Source: Echinostoma caproni (taxonomy: Eukaryota > Platyhelminthes > Trematoda > Plagiorchiida > Echinostomatidae). From it: 25,827 bases of DNA. Below, one piece after another: positions 1 to 10,354 of the stretch. The notes below the pieces were generated by a model that saw only the letters and a program-made list of their open reading frames with translations, ran no database searches and was not told the origin of the DNA. Each line of letters begins with the position of its first letter. Within the stretch, counting starts at the first letter, position 1. The stretch covers positions 6,252 through 32,078 of the forward strand of contig UZAN01039480.1 in the NCBI GenBank assembly GCA_900618425.1, written 5' to 3'. A program made the translations under genes and the position numbers.

Positions 1-1289
1 GCCATACTAAGAGCGAAATTAGTCGGTCTGTATAAGTAAAGCGCTAGGAGAAATATTACATCCAAAATCAAGAATAGTGTTGAACTTAGAACAAATTATT
101 GAATTATCTAAAGACATGGAGGTAGTTAATTAATATACCTGGCGTCGGAAACAAAAGATATGCACTCTCGGAGCACTTGAAGATTGCTTGATAAATATGC
201 TGCATTTCCTCCTTCAATGAATATTTTTGTTATGTATTATATGGATACTGTGTTAACATTCAATAAACTCAAAGAATTTATAAATTTGTTTTTCTCTGTA
301 ACTTGCTATTCATCTACCACTGTACTCGTGAAAGAAGCTATCTTGCTTCATAGTCCTAAATACAGTAAAGGAACAATATTCCATTAGTGAGTTATAATAC
401 AATCGACCTCACTGACAATAACGGACCCATATGAAGGGAATCGGTAATCAGTAGTATTGGGATGATCGGGCAAAATTATCCTTCAGGCACACAACTGGTT
501 TTGCATTGATTGCAGTACGTCGGATACAACTATTCAGAACGTCTCAACTAAACATTCCTGCACATGACCGATGGATTTATTTATAGATGTTGTAAGTCCT
601 GATTGGGATATGAAAATTCTGAGAACTAGGTTCTTCGACATGTGCACGTTTTATTATGCTTTTTGCAACAAAAATAGAATTATCAACATAAAAATACTTG
701 TTGTTTTGAACAATGAATCGTTTAGTAAAACAACGAAATGAGACAATAAAAAGGAATAGCTGTTACCTAAGTACAGAAATCGCTTGCGGAGAAAGAAGGA
801 CAAACTTCAAAACAAATTGTTCACTGAGAACATTTTATTCACACATTAGGATATTGATCGACTCCTAATGTAACGTGATGCACTAACCTATAGTTATGGA
901 TATGTGTTCAATCATGTGTAAAACGCCAGAGGCATACTGAAAATGTTTTTTGAGTAAAGATAACAGGAAGAAAATGATTGTTTAAACCTGTACCCTTTGT
1001 TTGTTTGCCAGAATCCAACAGAACATCACAGACAGAATACGTTGATGAAAACTCCTAAGGAGAAAAACGTTATTTGGTTCTTTACAACTTTTCAAGATCC
1101 TGTGGGTTTTCAAACCCTATTCCAAACAAAGATTTCCACACGTTCATTCATATACAATACGTATTTCGGGGTTGGCTGATCAGGAAAATATAGCTCTTGC
1201 AATGGAGAGACTCTGTTCCCCGACCACTGCACTTGGAAAGATAGATTACAAAACGGATTAACTACTTCGACCTAGCCACGCACGCATTA

Positions 1290-1352
1290 CTTGATAAAAT
1301 AAACTAAAAACACGTTTTAATTTCGACTTTCTTTGGACTCATCAGTATGCCA
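1290..1352 (-). ncRNA. Hammerhead-ribozyme-like relic
   Basis: On the minus strand the sequence CTGATGAGTCC (starting at 1345) is followed after a short A-rich loop by CGAAA (1325-1321), the two conserved strands of the hammerhead core. Downstream, the strand from 1321 to 1314 can pair with 1311 to 1303 as stem III with one bulge. This leaves a U16.1-H17 type cleavage site (U,U at 1303 and 1302), and the next three bases (TAT, 1301-1299) pair with the ATA just before CTGATGA as a minimal stem I. Stem II is poor: only two of four positions pair. Flatworm genomes are known to carry hammerheads in SINE-like and Penelope-like elements, including the schistosome SM-alpha family. This copy looks decayed and probably inactive. 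Confidence 0.4.
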
Positions 1353-2697
1353 ATAATATTTTGGGTCCCTGCTGATAGCTGAATAGCGAAACTGCTCCAA
1401 AGCTGCTAGTTCAGATCTTGAGCAAAACATGAACTTTCTCTGAAGAACTGATATAAAAGCGGCAATGATACCAAACCGTGGCGTTTGGGACTTCCCCTGG
1501 ATTATATGAGAATATCCAATGTTCCAACTATTGATGGTGGTCCGTTTTCAAAGGAAACTTTTCTCATGCTTCGCTTCAACTTTCATGGGGATAATAGATA
1601 TTATTGTATCAGAACCTTAAATGTACCCATGACATTCCCCTAGCTTCACAGATTTCTTTCCATATACAAATGGATTCAATTACCTGGAAGTAGATTTGTT
1701 CATCATGCTTCTGTGAGAGCCGTTTTGGCAATTATGTGCTGTACGAGTTTAAACATAAACATCCAGCGTTGCCTAGGAGTCGAAACAAACTGATGGTCCT
1801 AATTCACTGTATCTAATTGCATTATTCGATTGCGGAAGAATCACATCAATCAATCGCATTCAAACAGAAGAATTCGTCTGTGTTTTAAAACCAGATATCA
1901 ATCTGTTTCAAAAATGTTCGATCGTATCTCTAGTACTAAATCGATCGAAATTTCGATTTTTTCATAAATTTCCGTTAAATCTTCCAAATCAATCAGATTA
2001 GTAGTCTGTATTCACTGGGAGAGAATGTAATTCCGACTGACGGAGACAAATCGTGAATAGTGCACAAGGGATCTTCCTTTTGCTGTTATCTGACCAATAA
2101 CAATCGCATGTTTATCATATCTGTTAGGAGTTTCACTCACACAGATGGGAGATGAGTCTGCACCATAAAGCACGTGATAAATCGCGTGCATTCGTTTCGT
2201 AAAAGGGGAGTTGGAGTTTGTGGTTGTGCTACGTTTACAGATTAGTCTGCGCGCATTTCCCAACTGTAATGGTGATAAATGTGTCGGTGTCCGGTGAACC
2301 ACACTGGTTGCATCGTGGGTTGTTCAGCGGTCGAAGTTACGAAACAATTCGTTAGGGGTTCCGCCAATAGATCATAAGACTACCTGATTTCTGTTTTTGT
2401 GATATCATGGTCACCGCGTCTGCCATCTTGCTTAATAGCCAGCGGTTGGTTTAACAGATACAGAGGAAGGAGAAACATGGCTCGGAACATCCAACCCTTT
2501 TGACTGATGCACGAAACTTGACTGCTGTCTTCCACTAGTCAAGATACATTGTAACAGTGAGTAAGAGATTCTTATTTACGGGTTTGTCAAACCTAAATAG
2601 GAATGCCGTGACATACCAGACAACCACCTGATATTATTAGGAAAAAAGGCCTCCCTTCCAGAGTATATGCAGACAAATATTAACTGCTGCAATTTTC

Positions 2698-2714
2698 ATA
2701 ATAATAATAATAAT
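2698..2714. repeat. (ATA)n/(TAA)n microsatellite
   Basis: Short perfect ATA repeat of about 17 bp in non-coding sequence. Confidence 0.85.
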
Positions 2715-3207
2715 ATTCATGAAAAAATCGGAGAGTCTCAGACACATTGGGAAACTCTAGAAAATTAATATGGATCGCAGGAAGTTCAAGCTATTTTTCG
2801 GTACTCGATTATGCTGTATACATTCAGTCACACCTCAACTCTGTTTGAAAGAGTGACAGAATTGGGAACCAGTGAACACACGGGAGCAAGATAAATCAAT
2901 AAAGGTGCAAAAAGTCACGAAAACCGGATTGGACTTGGGAACGTAAGGGACAGACAATGAATTTCCATGGCAACGTGAGCCTGCAGCAAAATTAATCCAC
3001 CGATGCAGGTCTCGCTTTTAACGTCCATTAGCAGTTGCCTCCACAAATCAAAATGAAGGTCTACGTTCCACTTAAACTATGATACAAAAGGTATGTTTAA
3101 GAAATATATAATGAATACTAATAATAACAGTGATAATAAACACCTATTTTCATTGTGCACAATTTGTGTGATGAACAACAGAAACACTAAGGCTTACGTA
3201 TTAAAAC

Positions 3208-3239
3208 CGTCACCCTAACCTTCCTGACTTGGGGTGACG
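3208..3239. repeat. Short inverted repeat (11-bp stem, 10-nt loop)
   Basis: CGTCACCCTAA at 3208-3218 pairs with TTGGGGTGACG at 3229-3239; ten pairs are Watson-Crick and one is a T-G wobble. No gene abuts it. It could be a folded end of an unidentified mobile element or chance. Confidence 0.5.
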
Positions 3240-3396
3240 AACCACATCAAGCCCCGCTGGGTGAGGCGTCGCAATAAACTGAAAGGCAGCAAAGCTGAGC
3301 ACCATCAAAATTTGGATGGCGATGACGGAGAGTAAACCTCAGACAACGGAGTCTAACGCACGAGGGTGCCAACGAATAAAACACTTCACCAGCACC

Positions 3397-3409
3397 ATAT
3401 ATATATATA
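3397..3409. repeat. (AT)n microsatellite
   Basis: Perfect AT dinucleotide run of about 13 bp. Confidence 0.8.
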
Positions 3410-4202
3410 CCTCGTGACAAAAGTATTCGACAAAAAACCCAGATTTGAGGAACATCTTCACTCTTACATACATAATCATCATTACTATGAGAATCTAGAT
3501 GGCAACCAAATAAAAAGCCGAAATACAAATTTTCAAAAAATATTTAGTTTTAGCGGAAAGATGTTGAGAAAACGAAATATCAACCGCGACACAAGTATCA
3601 CACATCCCCAACTCCGTCTCATATTGGGTGCGAAAGCCATCCTAAATTTCTTTTTCTACATGGCAATTGGCAACTGTGATGCGTCAGTTGTTGATAGACT
3701 GGTATAAGCCACGGTCAGCCTCACGTCACTCAAGTATCTTGAAAGAACAAGCAAATCCAAGTAGGTCAGTACAAGACATTGTCAACCGTGGTGCGACGAG
3801 AGAGGTTCTTCGAGGACAAGAAATCCGAAATTGATGCCTTCTGTGATATCAAGCTCATAATATATTGGATAGCCAAAGCATGTTAGACGTCTTGATTACA
3901 CTGTAACACAAAATTGGAAGCAGAGACAGCTGAAAGCAGTTATAAACGGTTTGTACAAGAGAAAATGCTCTTGAGTGAAAGGCAAAGGCAGATTACTGCG
4001 TCCATAGCATCACACACTAATCGTAGGTGAAAACGTTGTTTGGATTTTATGTTTCTATATGAACTTTACAACAAATATTTCAAAAGTGAATAAATGGATG
4101 AGCCCATTCAGTTGTTTGCAGGCACCAGGAACTGTTGATGATTTTGGGTGTAGGGGTTTAACTCCTTTGGAGCGGCTAAGCAAAGAGCTACCATTCAACC
4201 TG

Positions 4203-4330
4203 TGGAGGTGGTGGTGGTGGGATGCGCGCGCACATTCCCGGGTGATAATTTGGTGACGTCACCACAGGGCTTTCACCGCCCAGTCTGATGTCCCAAACAG
4301 AAGGTTCGCGGTTCGAGTCCTGACAGGGAC
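4203..4330 (+). repeat. Possible tRNA-derived (SINE-like) fragment with GGT run and CRE palindrome
   Basis: A run of GGT/GTG trinucleotides (about 4205-4220) is followed by alternating GCGCGCGC-type sequence (4223-4232). A perfect 14-bp palindrome TGGTGACGTCACCA (4251-4264) comes next and contains the CRE core TGACGTCA. Further on, GGTTCGAGTCC (about 4309-4319) matches the pol III B box consensus GGTTCGANTCC. No good A box or cloverleaf can be drawn, so this is not a tRNA gene. A degenerate tRNA-derived retroposon is the best reading. Confidence 0.35.
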
Positions 4331-5355
4331 ACAAAATGTAAGCAATGTTTGAGAGTCCTAAACAAGACGAAACAGCTGTCAAGTACTTTTGCCGATTATC
4401 ACAAACATTTCTACCACATTTAAATTACACAAAAATACTTGAAATGGACCATTGGATGAAATATCAGTATATAAGATGGCTTATAGCTATGAAAATTCTA
4501 TGATTAGAATAATGCTGGTTGAGATGGGAAACACGTCTAGCTTAAAAAGAAAATCATTTCGGCGACGAAAAAGATTAATTCAAATGGAAACCACTACTGT
4601 TGTGATCTCTGGGAAAAGGGGTACTTCAGTAAGCGAGATGGCGATCAAACCTCCGCTACGGTCTGTTCAAGCAAAGACCCAACTTAACTCAATATACTGA
4701 GTGAACTAAACTATTCTGATGCACATGTTTCTGTATGTTCAACCACTAAGCAACTGGATAACAAATAAAAAAATGCTACCAAATTTAAAATAAACATAGT
4801 TATACAAAACAAATGTCTGTGAAGACTTCATAACCGGAAACTATTGATCTCTTAAAAGTTGAGACTTTTTAGCTGGAGGGTTTTCAATGCTTGAGATGCG
4901 AATTATTTTTGACACCCACGCATTTTGTTTTTATCATAATCAAAACAAATCTCAGTGTTCAAGGCTAAATCTGATTGCACATCCGTTCGACATGAATAAT
5001 ATCCTGTTCCTAGGCTAGTGATCCTCTCAAAGTATCTCCAAATATGTTTAGTTCATTGCCTTAATAGTAGAATAAAATGTCTCATAATGGTGTCTGAGTT
5101 GGGGCTGGTTATCTTTCCCTTGGATCTCAAGAAAACTCCTATGCGGACAAGCGTCTAGAACAGCCTCTTCAAAGGAAGTACCACTCATTGTCTTATCACG
5201 GATGTGTTTTCCCACATACGTGAGAGGATTAAAGGCAACATCTGGGGCTATAACCGGATCGTTGGGTTTGGCTAAAATTCTTTCTCCAAATCAAACAAAT
5301 ATGATTGTCCGAATGAAGTAAAGGTACAACTCGGTTGTGGCAGTGGTCATCTGGG

Positions 5356-5568
5356 GCATCGAGATGTGTGCTCATCTTGGACGTCTAAAGGGAGTATGTT
5401 CCAACGAACTGGACGCCGTTCCCCGACAGATTGCGGTTTTCACACACCACTCCGCTGCGTTGCGGATGGGACTGGCTAGTCAAGGGCTTCGGCTTTGAAT
5501 CCCCCAAGAAAATTCAGTTACTTCGCCCTTGACAACCTGGCAGTATTCTACCAAGAAACAAATCATGA
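5356..5568. repeat. Dispersed repeat, copy A
   Basis: This 213-bp stretch aligns end to end with 14731-14944 at an estimated two-thirds identity by eye. Shared landmarks in the same order are GCATCGAG, an AGTATGTTCCAACGAACTG-like block, TTTTCACACACC, an AAGAAAATTCA block, a CCTGGCAGTATTCTACCA-like block and a final AATCATG. Similar length and colinear order show a diverged interspersed repeat. I see no long open frame, so it may be a non-autonomous element or the tail of a LINE. Confidence 0.65.
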
Positions 5569-5722
5569 AAATACCTCCTTTTTACAATAATTATTGTGCT
5601 ATGATTAGTTTGGCACAACCTCTGGATACGGACGTGTGTCGGAGACATAAATAACACAAAGATCACCTAGATTGCTTTCGTAGCACTCTTGAAAGAGAGA
5701 GCATGTTTCGGGCGAAGATTTG

Positions 5723-5736
5723 ATATATATATATAT
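5723..5736. repeat. (AT)n microsatellite followed by GT-rich bases
   Basis: Perfect AT run of 14 bp passing into GTGTGGGTGTG, a common AT/GT compound microsatellite pattern. Confidence 0.8.
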
Positions 5737-6850
5737 GTGTGGGTGTGAAATTTATGAACTTTATCACTCATCCCGCTGGACACTGGGCGATATCTTAGCT
5801 TTGTTCGGTTACAATGTTTACTCAAAAGAGCACTGCAGTTATAAAGATAACATTTCACAAAACCAGAATGACTGAGTATTTATATATGGATTCATTTATT
5901 CATTTTATTGCTTTTTCTCATGATAAATACGTCGAATGTGTCAACTATTACTTACAACGGAATATGGTGTAATAATGATCAATTGATGACTTGAAAACTG
6001 TTTTCGTTCCCTTTAGAATTTCTTTTCAGTACCACCATTTCCCACTCGGGCTTATACCGAGGACGTGTGCGTTAGGAGTGAAAAGGTTTCCCTAGCACAC
6101 ATAAAGGGAGATAAAAATGTAGAATATCATGTTTTTTTTATTCAATTTCATCTCCTTCCCCTACCTCAATAATTTGAACGCGTCCTGAAATTACACAGGA
6201 AACAAGAACTAAGTAACAGTTTCATTACCCCTAATAATCTTAGGGGAACAGCATATTTATAACGCAAATTTTTATACAGTTGCGTGATCCCGTTGTTTTA
6301 AATAATTTTGCATTCCGAGTGACACCTGTGACATATATATTGCAATTTGTGATTTCTTATTATCAGCTATCTTCCGTTCCTTCTCAATCTTAAAATGACT
6401 TCCCACTGTGAAATTAATAGCTTTGATCCACTTTTGTGTTCCATTCCGAAAGTCACTTTTATTATTGTAATGAATATCGGTGCTGGATAGACCTCGATGA
6501 AACTCAACCCTAAATGTGCCATTTAACGGGTGTTTCATTTTTCAGCATGTGCCAACAAATTGAAATGTGCAATAACGGAATGTAATTTTATGCATCAGGC
6601 AACTGTTTGTCCGGTTTACCGTCAATTCATACCGTCAATACAAATAAACTGGTAGAAATTACTGATTACAGTATGTCTTTTGCCGTATACATGCAAGATA
6701 GACATCTTTCTTTTTGTAGGATATTACAAGCTAATAGAAAAGCGTGAGTGAACCAACCCACGCGGCACGCTTCATCTAGTGGCTAACGAGCATTCTAATT
6801 ATTTAGCTCATCATGAACATCGACAAGCTGGTCGTCATCACCATTACCAC

Positions 6851-7511
6851 TTACGATATTTCCCTTTTAGCAAAACGATTCCCGTCTGGCGATTGTTTCT
6901 CTCTTCCTTTCTCCGTTTTGGAATAATAAAACTGACATACAAAGAGTCGTTTCAATCCTTTGTCGACACCCAGAAGGGTCCCACCCACATACCGTCCGCC
7001 ATTCTTGTGATGTGGTGGAACGAATAAGTCCAACCCGAAATGACAATGTCCAGACTGACCACCACTTCGACCCACTGCCCAAACGCACGAACACAGACTG
7101 GTGGCTGTCTCCAACACTGTTAGCTTCATGTCCCAGTTTTCCGCTCCTCTGAATGTTGTTACTGCACAAGCTGGGTACGAGTTGATGAATACTGAGTCCA
7201 CGGGTAGGAAGGCCACTTTGACTGACCCCCTTTCTGCGCAGATCCTCATCCACCAACCCAGATTGTATGAAAGCAGCACCAACGACGACAACAGAAATTC
7301 AAATAAATATAAAAATTATCTCACCTCTCATGCTCGCTCACTCACAGAGCTGACCAAGCAGAGTGCGCATCTAAGCAGATCCAGGGCGGCAAATAGCGTG
7401 TCTCACTGTTCGTCGAAATCGATGATGCTCGTCATCTTAGTCGGGAATGCCAAATACACGGTTGAAAAGAATAACAAATGTAACGCGTTCATATGTGAAG
7501 AGAGGGGGTGA
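6851..7511. other. Unrecognised zone with long open frames on both strands
   Basis: The minus strand is open for 146 codons (7291 to 6851) without an initial ATG. The plus strand is open for 136 codons (7101-7511), with an ATG at 7128 giving 127 residues. The zone looks less AT-rich than its surroundings, and neither translation shows a domain, signal peptide or repeat that I recognise. It lies about 3 kb upstream of the cadherin exon and could be a non-coding exon, a regulatory block, an exon of another gene or chance. Neither frame is called as a gene. Confidence 0.2.
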
Positions 7512-9049
7512 ACCCGAGGAGAGGATTTGATAAGGAAAGGACAGAAAGCAACAGAAAGCTGTCCGAGATCGACCATTGGCGAAGGGGGTGACACACACAT
7601 GAAATGCATGCATAAAAAGGAAATAATTCACTCACGTGGGTTCAAGGACATTTGGCATTCACGTTTCTCAAAAAAAGGAATTGATTGAACAGTTTAATTG
7701 GATACTATTAAACATTTTCCACGTCAGTGCCAATTCGATGTTTCGTTGTTCAGGGTTTTTATGGAAATACGACAGAACCCGCTCGGTGGATTCAACTATT
7801 TGAGATCACTTTGAATCACAGCGTTTTTGTGTTTTGTTTCATCGAAATCAACATAACGGATAATATGCATAACCATTTGAATCGCAGGATTCGATTTCCA
7901 TATCGAATACCTGAACACCAATGAATGTTTAGATGAACATTCCATTAACGGAGTGCATTGTGGAGCACAATTTGGCCAAAATGAGCCGAATGCAACAATT
8001 GTAAAATCTTTCTCGGTATAAGTCAGGTAATGCGCAAAGCAAAATCACCTGTAACGCGCTTGTGATAGCCCAATCTACAGAACAAAATCATTCGCATGAT
8101 TCATTTCATACGTATAGGCCCCTAAATTAAAGGAATAATCCACTTGATAAACTGGGGTCTGGTTATCTGTACTGGCTATCTGAAGTTGATGCTTCTAGGG
8201 GTTTCGTTTTCTTTCGGTCCTCTATGCTCTCACCGCTATATAACAACGTAATTTCAGAAGTTGACATAGTGGCCATTTAGTTCCACTATCCTATGGGAAA
8301 GGTCCACCATATTTCATTACACATCATGCACTGTATTACAAATGATAATGAAACTAATCCTGCAGAGTTATTCCCGGGTAACGTAAAACATATTTGATCT
8401 CTTGCAATCAAAATCATCTTCGGTAACTGTCGGCTAAATTTTTTAATTTTTTACTTCTGTGCGTCATTCGCAGCTTCTTTGAATCTTGAATACGTCTTGT
8501 ACAGCAAACACTTTTGAAAATTGTTTCACTTTATATTTTGGAGCTCTTTCCCTTTGAAATTAAACCTAACGTCCCGGATAGTTTCCAGATCTAACCAAAG
8601 GTTCTCCTGATAATATTCTACTACTTCTACTATTTTGCGGCACGTGAATATGTTTCAATTATCTTCCGGTAACACCAAATGACGACAAACACCTGACTTG
8701 GCGGCTAGTATTATTCACCAAACAACGGCTACGATCCATCAATTTGTAAAAACCGAACGTTGGACTTTAATATTCCTAATATAGTGATAACTCGACCTGA
8801 TTTCTGGTGTGTTCTATTTTGCAATACTGTACGATAACCATCTTATGTTTTTGGTCCAAAATACAGTGAATAGCGAATAAAAAAGTTAACGTGATCGTGG
8901 TCAATAATGCCAAGGAATTCTAACCTTCGATATGTGAAATTCCAATAACCTTGTTAGGATTCGAACGCTAGCATAGTCATTGACCATAGTTTTGTATGAC
9001 ATACCATTTGAGGGGGTGGCTAAATCGGAAATTATTAGAATTATTTGCA

Positions 9050-9122
9050 TAGCTCAGTTGCTCAGATGTTACACGTTAATTCAAACAACGATACTATGTT
9101 CACATGTGTAGGTTCCAATGCC
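9050..9122 (+). repeat. Possible tRNA-derived fragment (A-box and B-box-like)
   Basis: TAGCTCAGTTG at 9050-9060 is a good pol III A box of the tRNA D-arm type. GGTTCCAATGCC at 9111-9122 is a B-box-like sequence with about one or two mismatches. The 61-nt spacing is longer than in a normal tRNA, and no anticodon arm can be folded with confidence. A degenerate tRNA-derived SINE head is plausible. Confidence 0.25.
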
Positions 9123-9718
9123 AATTAGGCTTTTTGTATTTTCACGATTCGAATAGGAATCCATGTCACTTGACCATACACCAAAACAACATTGGATTTC
9201 ATCAATAGGTATGAACATGGGATCTTCCGCTCAAAGAGCTTTGCTCTTGTTCGAGCAAATGAATACTATCCGTGATTTAAACTTCAAACTCTTATCACTG
9301 ATAGCATGTATGTCATCATAGTGCCATTAGATTCCGCGCTGTGGCGGGATAGAACTAGCGACTGATATTTTTAGACGTGGCATTCAGTGAAAATCAGTCA
9401 TTTCAATTTAGTCTCCAATTGGTCTGGCCAATCGCTTGACCTCAAGGTGTATTTACAATGACCTACAAGCCCAAGCACACATAATTATATATATCACAGT
9501 GGAACATTTTGAGCATCAATTGCAAATACACAACTAGCTTGGATAAACGACAAGTGAGGCTTTGCTGTACAGAAACTCTCTTCTGTGGTGTCAGGTAGTC
9601 CATCATGGGTAACCTCTCTCGTTAGACAACTAACAAATATGAATTACTGGAAGCGAAGGACTGATATCGCCAACTTTGTTTACAACCATATTTTGCAAAC
9701 AGGCAGTTCCAGAGTCAT

Positions 9719-10354
9719 TTGCATCCGTTCATGACCGATAAAAGACACTTTCTAATCCACACATGCACATGCAAAGGTCGCAAATCCTTTACAAAGTGCG
9801 CAGTACCTGATCACGTTTCGGGAAAATGCGTCAAACATTTAGCCAAGTTTGACCAATCAGAACACAGTGTATCTGTGCGTAACCTAGTGGCACCAAACAT
9901 GATTGGACGAACGAAATCAGCGATAACCAATCACAGCAGTGATCGTGTTTGTAGTATCCGCCCCGCTGTACAGGCCGTAATCAGCGTGACAGCTGGCAAA
10001 GCAAACAAGGGCACACACGTCAGGCACAACTTATTTTCCCATCCGGGACACACTGTGCCNGCCTTCATCTTCTTCTGTTGCGATGTTGTTGATGGTCCTG
10101 CCATCGAGAATGTGCGAATTCGTCCACAAGCTTTTTGTCTGCCGCGAGCAATTTCATCCGGTTGGAAAATACCCTACTGTGCTATGCAATTACGTTTGAG
10201 TGCAACTATTACATAGACAATAATACGTTTGTATAGGTTGGGCCCGTCTTTTGTTAAAGAAAATCTGTCCTCACCGCTCCGAAATTTGGAGAGGAGAGAC
10301 TGTTTGTACATATGCGACAACATTCCTTGGACGTACGCCTGTTTTTCTGTTTAC
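9719..10354 (+). promoter_or_regulatory. Presumed 5' flank/leader of the cadherin gene with a CCAAT cluster
   Basis: This segment precedes the cadherin start. It holds two CCAAT motifs on the plus strand (9853-9857 and 9927-9931) and one inverted copy, ATTGG, at 9902-9906, all within about 80 bp. Such spacing is usual for NF-Y-type proximal promoters. No convincing TATA box lies between them and the ATG. The segment 9719-10216 is stop-free in the same frame as the cadherin and is separated from it only by a TAG at 10214-10216, but its translation shows no domain or signal peptide, so I treat it as leader or promoter. One ambiguous base (N) lies at 10060. The promoter role is inferred from motif and position only. 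Confidence 0.35.

Larger units (their letters stand above)
1..4202. other. Intergenic or upstream sequence without a recognisable gene
   Basis: This is AT-rich sequence with only short, non-homologous open frames on either strand, the longest 113 codons at 3366-3707 and low in complexity. Apart from the hammerhead-like relic, the 3208-3239 hairpin and small microsatellites listed separately, I see nothing supportable. Confidence 0.6.
4331..9718. other. Intergenic or upstream sequence, mostly featureless
   Basis: No gene is recognisable. It contains dispersed repeat copy A, the both-strand open zone (6851-7511), a small hairpin GAATGTT/AACATTC at 7923-7942 and the tRNA-like fragment at 9050-9122. 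The rest is AT-rich with frequent stops in all frames. Confidence 0.6.

Noticed and set aside
2012..2302. 96-codon minus-strand frame
   Set aside because: No ATG-supported start context, no domain, and composition like the surrounding non-coding DNA.
2504..2517. Second hammerhead-like match (CTGATG then CGAAA)
   Set aside because: The seventh core base is wrong and only a few bases separate the strands, leaving no room for stem II.
3366..3707. 113-codon plus-strand frame
   Set aside because: It starts in a low-complexity AT-rich stretch and contains translated microsatellite; no domain is visible.
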